NCBI RefSeq assembly: GCF_001039355.2
Contig: NW_019775641.1
Location: 141,631-205,630, forward strand
Direction of reading: 5' to 3'
Source: Lingula anatina
Taxonomy: Eukaryota; Brachiopoda; Lingulata; Lingulida; Lingulidae
Length of the DNA stretch: 64,000 bases
Positions 24,590 through 37,889 of the stretch are shown in pieces. The notes beneath the pieces were generated by a model, which ran no database searches, was not told where the DNA came from, and saw only the letters and a list, made by a program, of their open reading frames with translations. How positions within the stretch are numbered: the stretch's first letter is position 1; every line of letters starts with the position of its first letter. A program made the translations under genes and the position numbers.

Positions 24590-27500
24590 TCAGTCGCTTT
24601 CGTCGCCACTTTTATCGCTTGCGCCTTTGCCACTCCCGCCGCCATCACTATCACTAGCGCCACCTTTATCAGATCCTTCGTCGTCCCTTCCACTTCCTCT
24701 GCCCTCTGACCCTTCTTTCTCACTCCCACTGCCTCTGTTCGAACCTGCGGGGCTTTGGCTTCTACTCCCACTACGGCTCCGGCTCCTGCTCCTGCTGGGG
24801 CTTCTGCTCCCACTTCGACTTCCACTTTTGCTCCTGCTCCTGCTGCGACTGCGGCTACGGCTTCCACTGCCGCTACGACTGCCGCTGGGACTTCTGCTTC
24901 GACTCCGACTGGCACTGCGGCTGCCGCTGCGACTCCTGCTGCGACTGCCCCTGGACCTACCCTCGTCCCCGCTTCCCTTATTGTCCCCGGATCGGTTTGC
25001 ATCTTCATCTTCACTCCCGGAGGAGAGAATGCGCCTTTTCTTGCCGCCTCCGCCTCCCCCACTTTCACTGCCGGAAGAAGATCTGTAACAGTTGAAAATA
25101 AAAATCTCAAATAGATTGCATACACGACTTCAAGTATCAGAAACATGAGAACATTCTTTCATTCATTTTATAATCGATTTCAAAAAGAGTTTTTAAAAAT
25201 GTATTATTTGGCATATTTTATTTTTCACTTTTTTTTACATCGTATAAGCTAAACTACCTTTCATCGATCTTGAGTCCTTCCTTATCAGAGTCTGAATCCT
25301 CGCTGGAAGAGATAATGGCCTTTGAAACCACTTTCTTTCTTTGCTTGGCAGTAAGTCCGTCTTCCCCAACAGCTTCCTTCTTTTCTTTCTTAGGCTTCTG
25401 GGCACGTCCCTTTCTGCCCTCACCCCCTTCACCTTTGGGCCTTTAAATAAAATCAGTGGTTTATAAATACTTTTAATGGCTCTCCTAAAGACTACAAATA
25501 ATTTAATGCAATGAATTGTCAGAAATAAAAACACTCAATCCGGTTGATTTCTGCTACGGCACATCCTGGTAAATGAAGTTCGGTGCTTTATGAGCAAATC
25601 TTCAAATTTGGTATCTTTTTAAAATTTATTTTGTTGGTTATCAAATGCTGAGAAATATCAGAATACAGTTATGATTATGTTCCAATAATGGTTAAGTGTC
25701 ATACAGAAAGTTCACAAACCTTCTTTTCTTAACTCTCTTTCTCCCTCTTTCCTCACCACCCTCGCCTTCAGATCCACTGCCGCGTGGACGGCGCTTCTTC
25801 TTCGGGGCAGCATTGTCGTCTGACTCACTGTCGTCAATGATGTCATCCTCCACTCTTCTGCCTCTCTAAAATATTATCACATCATATTTTCAGCCAACTT
25901 ATCTTACCAATCTCATACACATGTGACACAAAATGTCAAAAACAAGTGAGAGTCAAAAAGTACGTAATATCATCTTATGACTCTAACAGAGATTTGAATG
26001 GGATTAAAACATATTTCCTTGAACTATATAACCAAAATAAACTAAAATAATTTATCTTGAAAACGATTATGCTTTAAGACATTCACTGCTCTGCAACAGA
26101 CAGTTTTATGCTACAAACATCTTTGAAAGTTTTTGAAAAGATTTATAAGATAATATAAGTAGATATGAGGGACTAATCTTACCTTCCCTCCTCCACTCTT
26201 CTTGGGCTTATCTTCTGCTACATGATCAAACACCAGTAAATTCTTAGTCTTTTCAATGAACTGAGCTCTCTGTTCAAGCATACGCTGTTCTGTTTCGGTT
26301 TTCTGGCGGAGCTTCTCTTGCTAAAAGACAAGTTGGGAAAAATAACTTAGTTTATGTTACTTTTCAAATAATGGAAGTAATTCAGATATCTTAAATATTT
26401 ATATTCTGAATATCTTATGCAATAAGTTACATATGGTAAAACATGTCAATCGAATTCTTTTTTTTTTTAATTATAATCAAAAATATCAGTAAGCTGGTAA
26501 GGACATCAAATTCATTATTTATTTTCTTAAACGATAAATATTAAGTTACAATACCTGTTCTTCCAGTTGCTTTTGTCTCAGAGCTTCACGTTCATCATCT
26601 TGCTTCTTTCTCAGTTCCCGTTCTTCCTCGTCAATCTTACGAGCTCTCATCACATGGTACTGCGCCTGACTCAGCAAATCAGAGCACTGCCTACAAATTA
26701 AACATGGACATCAGTGAGTAAGTCAATTATATTACAAAAAATGTGAATAAATAATTTCTAACAAAAAACTATCATTATGTTATGTCAAGGATGTTATGAC
26801 AGAATGGTTGAAAATGGGAGAAAAACCCTTTCCTGAATTTCATATTTTTTCTGATAATTTCATACGAAAATCCAACAACTTTATAAATCCCATTTCCACA
26901 TGTGAAAGAGGAAAATCAGCCAAAAGGAAAAACTCCATCCCCTATCTTTATCCTTATTCACCTCTTTAGGCAGTATGTATCTTAAATCTCTTCACATCAT
27001 ATTTACCTAGCTTCTATTGCTGCCTGTGCCAAGTCAAATTTCATTTTGTCTCCAGCATGGCTCAGATAACTGAAAAATCTGGAAAAAAAAGACAAAGAAT
27101 AAAACTTCCATCTTAAAAAACTTCACTGATATTTGATTCTAATTTTATTTTAAATTTCAAATGTGCATGATAAAAATAATACGACCATGTTGGAACTTAG
27201 ACACATCATCTCTTTGAAAAGGAAAAAGTGACAGTCTGCTAGGTGAATGAGAAAAAAAGACAGTGGCCTGAAAAATGGTCCTAACTTTTAGACAAAAAAT
27301 CACTTTACTCCATTAGATCTAATCTATTAGCCACATCATTCTTGTTATAAAACATGGTGCAATATTTCATTTGAACTGAGTACCACACAATTATCTTGAA
27401 TCAAAGTAGATTAATATCTTGGTCTTAATGTTCTTTCTGACTTAATTTTATTTGTGAAACAGGCCTCTAGAATCTCCAGGACCATAATGTTGGATAAGGT

Positions 27501-30500
27501 TCTTATAATGTGTAAGGTGAACATATGGCATTGAGTTGCATACCTATGAGCCAATTCCAGATCATGCACTGCACTCAGCACTGTCTTAAGGTTGCTCTTC
27601 TCATCTTTCAATATCTGTGTGGCCAGTTTTTGCATCACGAGGGCAATGTTGTACAGCAACACTGTGTCGTTTGGAGCAACATGGCGGGCCTGCAAGATGG
27701 GATTCACATCAAAGATTGTTCTTGAACCATTATCAAAATATATTTATGCTTAATGAAATGTCAACAAACATAGCAAATGTCAAAGAACTTTTCGTTAACA
27801 TCAATATTAAGTTTGCTTTATAAATCACTTGTTGAATATTAATAATAAATTTGGTTGTTCAATAATGGGTCACGTACCAGAGAATAGATATCAATTTCCT
27901 AAGTGCAACAAACTTACCTTGAGTAGAGTCTGCTTGCATTCCTTTAGTTTACCACATTTGAAGTATGCTCTGGCCAAATACACCAAGACTTCAGTGTTGT
28001 GGTGTTTGTAAAACTTCTTTAGGCAGTTCTCATACTGAAATACAACAAGAAGATATACAGAATTCCCTTTGCCATTTTCTTCCAAATAAGTTTAGATCTA
28101 ATAACAACATAGCCTTTACATAGAAGTGATATTTAAATGCCCATGTGAGACTACTTTTGTACTATATTTCAAATTATTCTTAAATATATTATGCAGTTTT
28201 TCCATCATCTTAAAGCTATTAAAATTGACCATCACACTAAAAATATAGCACTCTAAAGTAAAAAAAAACAAAAAAAAAAACACCATTTTCAATCAGAAAA
28301 AGCTCACCATCTGGACGGCTGACACATATTGCTTTTGCTCCACATAAATGTGAGCAATATTCAACCAGACATCAGAGAAATCCGCTGTGGCTTCACGCAC
28401 TTGTGCAAACACATCCCTGGCCTCATTTATACACTGCTTATGTGCTAACACACAGCCTAGAAAGGTAAAGAAGTAAAAGATACAGTAAGTGGGCTTATAT
28501 TCTGATGAAGCATACACATCCCTGTGGTGACTTTACCAAGATTAATATGTGAGAAAACACTTAAAGGGGACCAAGATGGACTGCATATTGGCAATAAATA
28601 AACTGAGTTCTTTGCAAAAGTTAACACACATGTGCTTGTGTAAGTCCTAATGTGTAGATTGACAAAGGGCCAAAAATGAAATAATAAAATGTTAGAAACA
28701 GGAATTAAGTTTAAAGCACTTTTTCTACACTCTAGCGGTTAATGTCCTTTCCAATGTAAAGTCTACATGATAGCAGTTAAATCAACCACATCAGAAGATT
28801 TTTAAATGAACTTTCCTAATTACAAAAACTTTGCATTGTTGTCCTTACCAATGCCGTTAGCAGCCCAGATATTCTTGGAATCATTTCTGAGGACAGCTTT
28901 GTACATGGCAAAGGCTCTGTCCTGGTGACGCTTTTCCTAGAAAACAAGAATGGCATTAATCATTTATACTGGCCTGCCTTCAATTGTGAATTGTGCATTA
29001 GGCATGGGACCAGTGGCTAACATTCTAGACCATTATTTAGTATATGTATCATACCTTTTCTTTGTCTCTCATAGGCTGATGCAGGGTCTGTAGCCAGACA
29101 TTACCCAGGGCAATCATGGAGTAAGCATCATCTTTGGTGCTAGGTCTCTGCAGGATTCTCTCAAACTTCTTCTGTCCAGGTCCCCACTCAGCTTTGGCAA
29201 GGTGAAGGTTACCAATCAGTGACCAGGCATCTGGGTGATCCTAAAACAGGAGAAAACATGTCATGTTACAGAAGTTTTAAAAAAGGTAAAAAACTTAACT
29301 GAATCTTTCTTTGAAACTTGGGTGACACGTACCCAACGGAAATTTTATGTAATTTAAAAAATATTCAAATTTTGATGAAGATTATTAGTGAAATCCCAGA
29401 TTTCTCCAATGTTTACCTGAAAAAAATTAACAAAGATTATTGATTTCTAATTGTTTTTGGCCTTTGTGGATTAAAACGAACCTGGTTAATCTGCAGTGCC
29501 TCTTTGAACCAATCAGATGCCTCATAAATCTGACCTCTGTCTCGAGCCATACATCCGAGACGCAGGTAACCTGGAATGAGATATGTTCATACCTCAACAT
29601 CATCATATCTCCAAATATAGGTTTTAATATTTCTTTTTCTTCTTGTCATCCTATGGAGGTCTTTTTCCTGTAAAATTGCTAATTTTAGTTTGTACGTTTT
29701 AGAATTAAAAGCCGTCATATCTATATTGTACACAATGCTGAGATGAATGTGGAGCAGGGTTTTAAAAAACTCTTTATAATATAATTATCTATAAGAAGAA
29801 ATACTGCCAGTTCCAACCATATTGACTACAAAAGGGAACAAGGACACTTGCGTGTTTAAAATAACAAACTGACTCACAGTCTACATAATTGGGATGCTCT
29901 CTGAGAATATTTTTGTACAATCTCTCTGCTTTGTCATCCTCATGTAGTGCCTCATACAGCCTGGCCAGGTTATACGTAGTTGTCACAGAGATGGCACTGT
30001 AGTAGGTCTCATCATTCTGGGCTTCCATCTTGGATCTTTCCAGCGAAGATTCATAGTATCTCTGAAAATAATATGCTCTATTAAAATATATATCATCCAC
30101 AATTCCACACACACAATAGAAGTAGTTACCTTTTAGTTAGACATGCACACTTAGACATTCGGTACAGTTAACTGCTAGCACAGGGGACAATATCACCATC
30201 ACACTCTGTCTTGATTGCCCCAATCTTAAAATCATAATCTGTTCTTACCCTGGCCTCCTGCAGATTGCCCAGTCTGAAGTGCAGGGCAGCAACATTGTTC
30301 AGAATTTCTGGAGGAACATCTGCCTCGACCTTCTCCTTCAGTAGCCTGGTAGCAGTCCCATAGGCTTGCAGGGCACCCTGCAGTTGACATATGTTGTATT
30401 AAAGAACAACAGTCAGGTCTGGCACATTTAATAATTGACTTTTGGAAATGGGTTAATTGAGCAAAGAAAACAAGTTTAACAGGGATGCTAGTGGGGTCCG

Positions 30501-33500
30501 GAAAGAAAACCTGAACTTTTTTTTGGCAAAGACNTCGTTCGTCCAGTCCGCGACCACGTTAAAAACGAGAATTCCGGAACAAAATATAGTACCAGAAAAT
30601 TTTATAACTGGACGCAAAAAACCGGAATTCCGGTAAAAACCGGAAGACTAGCATCCCTGAAGTTTAAGTTTTTTTTATGATGTATGTGTAAGCATACTTG
30701 TGTATGCATATGTGCGCATGCATGCATACCTATGTTGTTTTCTTGTTGTTGGTGGTGAATCATTGGTGATGGTGGGCAGGTGACTAAGGCTGGAAATGGC
30801 TCTATATCATATCCTTACCTGAATATCAGATTGTTCCATGATTTGTGCCAGTTCTATCCAGGCTTCTACATCATCAGGGAACTGCTCTGTAACTTTCTTC
30901 AAATGTTGCTGCATGAATAAGTCAGACAGGAATCAAGTAAGGAATCATATTAAATGGCCATGTTTATTCTGGTATGTCTAACTTAAATGTTTTTGTACAT
31001 TTTAAAAATACTGCTTTTTTGTACTAACAACATAACCGTTTCCTAGGCATTGGTGGAACAAAAAGGTAAACACTAAAATTTACAGATTGCAACTTATTAC
31101 TAACTAACCAACACTATCAGAACTTTAAAATCAATAATGGAAAATAAAAACATGCAGCACATACAAATATCTTTTTGATGCCGCTTTTTAATCACATTGC
31201 TTTAGACAAAGTGACTTTCAAATGCATTCTTTGCAACTTCACTTCAACTATATTCACTGATAAAACCAACTGAAAGTTCTCTGAAATTTGTTATAGTTCT
31301 AGCACTAACCACAAATATCTTCTGAATACCTTAGCAATGTCTCTCTTTTCCTGCTGGGTGGAGTTGGCATATAGTGACCCCAGAATCTTCATGGTCTCAT
31401 AGTTTCCAGGTTGTGCCTTCAGGACTTTCTCAAAACACTGGGATGCCTACCACAGAAAACATTTTCTAGATTTGCAGACTGCATATTTCCACAATTTGAT
31501 AATTACAAGCTTTGCAACTGCCTAGTCAAAATATAAATTGGCACAAGAACATTCAAAATTACGTCAACATGACATGCCTAAAAATCAGGTTAAAATTAAC
31601 AGTAACCACATTGGTTGCAAAAACTTACATTTTCAGTGTCTCCTCTATATATGTACATCTGTCCAAGCCCAAAGAAAGGCAGTGTGAAGTTAGGGGAAGA
31701 GAACTGGGTGGCCTGGTAGTAATACTGGAAAGCCTGGTCATAGTCTTCCTGCAAAGTATAAAGACAAAATTAAGTAATTGTTTTTTCTCTTTTCTGTCAT
31801 TATTTACACCTGATACTGCAATGTGAACATTTTTATGTCTTATGAATAACTTACCCCCATCAACACACACACACACACACGCAAACACACACACACACAC
31901 ACACACACAGCAATCAACAACCAACAACAATATTTAGAAACTTGGATACTGTGATGAAATTCTTAAATCACATAAGACATAACATCTACATCAAACGATA
32001 ATAAAACTCATCAAATAATAGTTTTGTTAATACTGACAGAATAATTTAAACTTCATGGATTTTTACCTGTACATGGAAGGCACGTGCCAGCTGGTAACAA
32101 CTTTCAGCCCTCATTGCTTCATTTTCTGTGTTGTGAAAGGCATGCAGAGCAAGATGTTGCACTTTCTGGTAGTCCTGGTATAGAATTTTTTCAAGTATAT
32201 CAGTGATATGCACATACATACATCATGGAGTTATACATTACTTCATATTTTAGAAATGCAAATGTATTTTTCTAGAATTTCCAAAAATACAAGTAATGAT
32301 ATTTTAGTTTTTGGATCATGCCTGTTCAAATTACTCCTTAGTTTATCTGTAACTGGTAATTGTACTTGCAAAATTGGTGAAATCTTTCATTTTCAGTAAA
32401 TGATAATAATAATTATCTTTTAATGGATGGCAATAACCTTACCTTTTTGTAGAAGAAGTGATTAGCCAAATGGTTCAGTACCATAGGGTTTGTAGAATCA
32501 ATAGTGTAAGCCTTGGAGAGAAGTTGAACTCCATTTTTTATTGATTCTGTAGACTTTGTGTTTAATTCGAGAATGGCAAGCCCAACAAGAGCACCCACAC
32601 ACTGGGAGTCTAACTGCAAAGCCCGCTCAAATGCAGCCCTGGAAAAATATATCAATCACACATTTATGACATATAAAAATTGAAAGAAAAGAGCAAAGCT
32701 GTTGAAAACTTTCATCAAACAAGCAATTATAAAAATAATTCTTACCAAAACACACAGAGAATAAAGTTTAAATTTCAAATTAACACAAACAATAATTTAA
32801 AAAAAAAAAACTTTATTCCACACATATATTGCATTCATTTACCTAGCCTTTTCTATTTTGCCTAACTTTACAAAGCAATGGCCCATGCCTAGGCGAACGG
32901 AGGCAGGACACCTTGGGTTGGTTCTCATGGCTTTCTTATAATATGCCAGGGCTCCTCTGTAGTCTTTCTTGTAGAATGCAATACAGGCTTTACCAAGCAA
33001 GGCTGGGATGTTATTGCTGGACTGGCCTAACACAAAGTTGAACTGAGCATCAGCCTGGTCCATCTTGTCCCCTTCCAACAAACAGAAGTAGGCTCTCCCC
33101 AGAAGATGGTTCTAAAAGCAGAATGAAAAAAGTTCATAAATGTCTACACCAAAACCAACTGGAGATTTATTTCACATATAAACTGAGGGAACAGATCCTG
33201 TGATTTATCAATGAAAAAGCTGTCACAGTTTAACTCTACAACTGTTATTACCACAATGACCAAGTAAACTGAAATCGAAGAGAAAGATATGCCCATTGCT
33301 TATTTTCCAAAATACCCACCTTTTATCTGTTAAATCCATTTTTCACAAATCTATATCATCATACAAATTTGACTCAATAAAAAACTTTGTACTAGTACTG
33401 TATTAGTACAGTGACTCTTAGACAAATTAAGTATATAAAACTTCCATACCTGGTCATACATAATGATTTTATCTGCAGTTGTATATAGCAAAGTGGCTTG

Positions 33501-34348
33501 AGTAAACATTTGTCTTCTTCTGTCTTTGTTCTTCTCTTTGTGGGCCTGCTGTACATAGTAAGCTGCCAGGCTATCCAGGGCACGCATTTGATCTTTCTCA
33601 AAGTTGTCATAGTTAATATTTGCATCACTTCTAGAGGCTTCCAAGATCTTTTCGAAGTCTTCTGCAAATCCTTGCTTGTAATACTCAAGCTAGAATAGAG
33701 CAATATTCACTTTTTATAACACAAAACTTATTTTTATTCTAATTACATCACGTTTGCATTAAAACTTACACAAATGCCATAATAAACATATAAAGATCTA
33801 CACATGGTTTATTAATGAACAATATGATGGATAATCTGCTTCATGACAGGTATATATCTTAGCTACTCACTGCCAAAGTAACCCAAGTATGTAGTGGGGC
33901 AGCCTCTTGTTTTAAAATACTTAACACTTCCTCGCCTTCTGGAAGCTGATCCAAGTCCAGCTCGATCACCTGCAAGAAGAATGTGCCACTTTGGCATTAA
34001 GAAGATGAAATTAAAAGGCAGGGGTCGGGTCAACAAAACGACCTTAGATGGTACATCTGTCTTAACTTAGTGTAGTCTGATTTCCGAGCTAAAGACAACC
34101 TCTTGTGTGAAACCGGTTCTTGGCATTATTAGCTTTTCAGCATCAGTTTGCGTTATTTACAATATTCGGTCAGCATGTAGTAAGTAATTATTATATTTCC
34201 TCCGAGTAAATCTAAATACGGATAATATTTCTTAGTGCTTAGAAAAATGTCATAACGTTTAAACAAATAAGGATGTCAATCGGTTCAACTGAAATTGAGC
34301 ACAAACCTCATCCGTGTCCCGGAGAGGGATCTCCACCGAACCCGACAT
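24590..34348 (-). CDS. CTR9: CTR9, PAF1 complex TPR scaffold subunit
   Basis: CTR9 is the TPR scaffold of the nuclear PAF1 complex, which travels with RNA polymerase II and promotes elongation and histone marks. Start at 34348-34346 ([20 protein letters not shown]), stop at 24592-24590; 23 exons sum to 1178 residues (human 1173): 34307-34348, 33871-33969, 33450-33689, 32843-33111, 32443-32638, 32067-32174, 31629-31748, 31330-31446, 30819-30908, 30249-30377, 29878-30061, 29482-29570, 29055-29240, 28849-28936, 28308-28456, 27918-28034, 27544-27689, 27007-27078, 26555-26690, 26183-26320, 25720-25865, 25258-25440, 24590-25082. Residues ~35-790 are TPR repeats, e.g. [20 protein letters not shown]. 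Next comes a coiled coil ([20 protein letters not shown]), then a charged disordered tail ending in RS/GS dipeptides. All junctions keep phase. It is head-to-head with the carrier gene. Confidence 0.97.
24650..24960 (-). repeat. Arg-Ser/Gly-Ser coding repeat of the CTR9 tail
   Basis: Degenerate hexanucleotide-like coding repeats encode [11 protein letters not shown]-type sequence in the last CTR9 exon. They keep long open frames on both strands (Ala/Val-rich and Leu/Pro-rich), none of which are genes. Such RS-type tails are common in CTR9 orthologues; the exact length varies. Confidence 0.85.
30480..30659. mobile_element. hAT MITE with 8-bp target duplication
   Basis: A 180-bp element in a CTR9 intron starts CAGGGATGCTAGT and ends with the complement ACTAGCATCCCTG. 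It is flanked by AAGTTTAA at 30472-30479 and 30660-30667. CAGGG termini with an 8-bp duplication are diagnostic of hAT. Inside are CCGGAATTCCGG palindromes and one ambiguous base at 30534. Confidence 0.9.
31861..31909. repeat. (CA)n microsatellite
   Basis: Two CA runs are separated by GCAAA, in a CTR9 intron. Confidence 0.95.
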
Positions 34349-34579
34349 GCTGCCTATTTGGTAAATAGCTTCAAAGTCGCGCCTGTTTCATGTGTCAAAG
34401 TTTTTAAGTATGTTTAAATAAAAAATAATTATTGCCGAACTAAAAAATGGTAACAGAGAAATATACTTATATAACATGAAAAAATGTGATTTATTATGGA
34501 ATAGTCCCAAATAATGTATCTTTCTTATTTTCTCTATAATGCGATAGTTAGACAGTGCCATAACGCTTCACAGTTTTTG
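34349..34579. promoter_or_regulatory. Head-to-head intergenic region, CTR9 / carrier gene
   Basis: 231 bp separate the CTR9 start codon from the candidate upstream start of the plus-strand carrier gene (803 bp if translation begins at 35152). It is a probable bidirectional promoter; no core element is convincing by eye. Confidence 0.5.
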
Positions 34580-36596
34580 ATGACATCATCGTTTTATGCT
34601 TCGCAGAAATCCGACATTTGTGTTGGCTTCCAGGCAGCTCCAAAGGTAAGATCTTCACGACAATAAAAATATATCTGCTTGACATTAGTTTCTGATACTT
34701 TGCAACAACCACGCTGCGTAAATACCATATTTTTAAATATAAAGTTGTTGTCCAGATGATGTGTATATTATTATTTGACATCAAAACGCTGGCAACAAAT
34801 CTGAACAAATCAACACATTCACCTTCAAATCAAAGGGTCTAGCAAGAATTAGGCTTATTTTTACTTAGCTATTTAGCTACTATAGTCACTTTTACATTAC
34901 TCTCAATGTTTGGAGTTAAGAATAAAATTACCAGTATAACACCAGTCTAGATATGATATTACCAGTATCCGGATTCGGTATCACAAAAAGATGGATCAGC
35001 GAGTTTTCTGATGCTATGATAATATATTTAAGTTTATTTGTTACCCTATGCAATGAGATAGAGCCTAGTTGGATGGAGATTCTGTATGTAATACTAATCG
35101 AAAGTTTCTGATCACCATGTTTAAATCTAATTTTTTAAACTCTATTTTTAGATGGACGATCTATATGAGCCCTCTATTTTTAGAGGGATTAAAGTGGAAG
35201 AGAAATATGAAAATTTTACTGGGCATCCCATTGGAAGTCTGGTTATAGCTGGAGGTGCAGGTGGTTTCTCAGGTGTCTTAGCAGGGCCGACCAGCGTGAT
35301 GGCCATGCGCAAGGCTTTCATCCAGACTCAAGGATACAATCCACCATCTATGTATTCTATGTGGCCCTATATACGTAATGTGACTGACTTTAAAAGGCGA
35401 GGTAAGATAATTTTTCTTATGTTAACTGCAGTATAACATTTGATACTGATTTGTTTTGCATTATTTCCACATCATTCTCACATAATGCCTTCTTTCCAAG
35501 GAATTGTGGCAAGAACTGTTTCTTTTGGGATTGACCTGTCTCTGTACAAAACATCTCAACAGCCCATATACGTCTCATTTTGCTGAAGATTTTAAGATGC
35601 AAATTTTTCATTGTGTATGTAAGTATGTGTAAGCTCGCATGCACAGTTTCTTAAAAGTAAGTTCTTTTCGCATTTCATTCCTGTAAGTAAGGATCAATTA
35701 TCCTGACCATTTTCCAGGGTACTGTACCAAGCTGTTCTTTGCTCCATGACTACTAACTCTTGTTTTCTTCCTTTTTAGCATTATTGCCACTGTTCGAAGG
35801 AAGCTTTACCAATATGTTGCGATTTGGTACAAACCTTGGAGCTACCTTTGTAACCAGTGAAATGTTAAAGAGGATACGCCCTAACAGAGATACCAACGTG
35901 TTTGTCCATGTCATTTGTGGGGCAATTGCTGGAGCGGTTGGCCAGGCAGCAGCTCATCCATATGATGTAGCCCGCTTGAGGTTAATGTTAGATGGGAAAG
36001 CAGTGGTAAAAGGAGAAATTGAACTTACACCGCACCAGCGATATAATGGTGGATTAGTGAATGCTATCAAGATGGATGGTTATCACACCCTGTCTAGAGG
36101 AATTGTGCTCTCAGTTGCTGGAGCTGCCTTGTATAGGGGGATTCAGCTTGGGTTGTATGATACCGTCTTTGAAGAAACCAAGCTGGCTAAATACATGTCT
36201 ACCAACCAAGATGGAATCTTCTTTCAGCACCCATTTATGTCACGCTTTGTTGTTGCTTGGGTAACTACATTTGTTGCACAAGTGGCAACGTATGAAATTG
36301 ATACACAGCGAAAGCAGCAGATGTATTCTGGTAAGAGCTTGAGTAAAGCTAGCATTGGTATGTCACAGTTCCTCAGTTTTCTAAAAACATCACCCTTGGC
36401 TGTTCTCCGAACATCACTGGCAGGTGCCATTCCTTTGGCCCTAGTCTCTGACCTTCTCTACCACTACCACCATGGGATTCCATTGTTCTATCCCTTGTTT
36501 AGTCAGTACAGAGCACTTAGAGATGACTATTATAGGATAGATACCTTTAGATATGATATGGAAAATCCCGAAGCCCCATGTTACTTAGGGAAGTAG
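34580..36596 (+). CDS. Divergent mitochondrial carrier (SLC25)-like protein
   Basis: SLC25 carriers are six-helix transporters of the mitochondrial inner membrane, built of three repeats with a P-x-[DE]-x-x-[RK] motif. Exons 35152-35401 and 35779-36596 join in phase to 355 residues from MDDLYEPSIFRG. A further exon 34580-34645 (MTSSFYASQKSD...QAAPK) is open, ends in a GTAAGA donor and is in phase, giving 377 residues; the start is therefore uncertain. Repeat 2 has a canonical HPYDVARLRLM. Repeat 1 (GPTSVMAMRK) and repeat 3 (TYEIDTQRKQQMYSG) have lost the proline or acidic residue. Gly-rich helix starts (AGGAGGFSGVLAG, CGAIAGAVGQAAAHP) support the fold. Repeat 3 is most like ADP/ATP carriers but lacks RRRMMM, so nucleotide exchange is not supported. 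The C-terminal tail (FRYDMENPEAPCYLGK) is longer than usual. I cannot name an orthologue. Confidence 0.75.
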
Positions 36597-37218
36597 ACTA
36601 AAAGCTAAGGTGCATCATCAGATGTCTTCTTGGAGTTTGTTTTGACAGTAATTCAGAACTGTGCTGTGTGGATTGCATACGTTACTTGTTCTTTGTCTTC
36701 ATAAACTTTTTTTTTTTTGGTTATGCATTAACAGCAATGGACAAAAAGGGAAATTGTCACTTTTTTGGATTGCAAGGAAAGGTAGTGATATTGTGGTGAT
36801 GCTGACTAAAAGCTGGTATTTACAAGGGATTTATGTAAAAAAAATGACATGAGAAGTATTTGACAAGCAATGAACAGTTTTTCAGGCATGTCGTCTAAAG
36901 AATTGTACCTTGGAAAATAGTGTGTGATACATGTATCACTGATTAATTTGAGAAAGAAAATGCTTTATTACTCCATTTCAGTGTTTGTTGTTAATTCTGA
37001 TATTTAACATCTGGCACATTGGAAGATATGGCTCACAATTCAGGAAAAAAAAGATTTAGCAATGGGGTGGAGATGGATAATGGCAAAAATTATGCTCTGA
37101 AAATTGTACATTTGGTGACTGGGTACACAGCCAGTGGATAAAAGAGCTGGCATAAACTTTTGTGAATGAAGGGACAAAATGAGAGATCGAAAAATTGCTT
37201 GGCTTGTATCATTTTGCT

Positions 37219-37263
37219 CATTATTATTATTATTATTATTATTTTTTTTTTTTGGGGGGGGGG
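37219..37263. repeat. (TTA)n followed by T-run and G-run
   Basis: About eight ATT units are followed by a ~13-T tract and a ~9-G tract. It is simple sequence and prone to sequencing error. Confidence 0.9.
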
Positions 37264-37605
37264 AGTACATACAATAACTGGGAGGAGCACATCCCTTCCA
37301 AACTCTAATAGACTTTTATAACGTGTATCGTATAACCAGTTTGACCAAGTGCATCTCAAAAGAAACTACACCACAAAGCAGACAAATGTACTTGTAGAGA
37401 CCTCACACAGTTCAAAAATGATCTGATAATACCAATGTTCAAAAGAAATCTTCCTAATCATATACTTAAGTCACTTAAGATGAAATTATGGTAAAGCTTT
37501 TATGTGTAAAACATTACAAAAAGACATTAAAAAAATCACAAAAATCAGTAACTGTTGCAAATGATGATAATCACATCAAGTCAATTTTCAAAGGAAATTC
37601 TTGAA

Positions 37606-37889
37606 CCAAATCATCATCATCATCATTCATCATTTAGAGCCTATAGTGTTCCACTGTTGGACAAAGGCCTCGCATGCTTTTTCCATTGTTTCCTATCCTG
37701 AGCCTCAGATTTCCAGTTTGGCCAAGGTTTCTTCTTCCAAGACTTCCAGTAGTCATCTAATTCATCCCTCCATCGTTTGACCGGCCTTCCTCTTTTTCTT
37801 TGTCCATACCTTGGGGTCCATTCTGTAAGCCTGATTGTCCACCTATTGTCCTTCATTCTTTTGACATGTCCTGCCCACCTCCATTTCAT
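37606..37889 (-). mobile_element. 3' end of an RTE-type LINE (ORF2 C-terminus plus GAT tail)
   Basis: The minus strand encodes WRWAGHVKRMKDNRWTIRLT, then a GRPVKRWRDELD block and AQDRKQWKKHARPLSNSGTL before the stop. This is the conserved C-terminus of non-LTR retrotransposon reverse transcriptases ('RWAGHV.RM..RWT...W.P..G.R..GRP..RW.DD'). The ORF is followed on the same strand by a short (ATG/GAT)n tail (plus strand 37606-37635), the 3' microsatellite expected of RTE-clade elements. It is strongly 5'-truncated, and the open frame suggests a fairly recent insertion. Confidence 0.88.

Noticed and set aside
24553-25146. Ala/Val-rich minus frame and Leu/Pro- or Ala/Thr-rich plus frames
   Set aside because: They are shadows of the CTR9 RS-repeat exon; the true frame keeps phase with 22 upstream exons.
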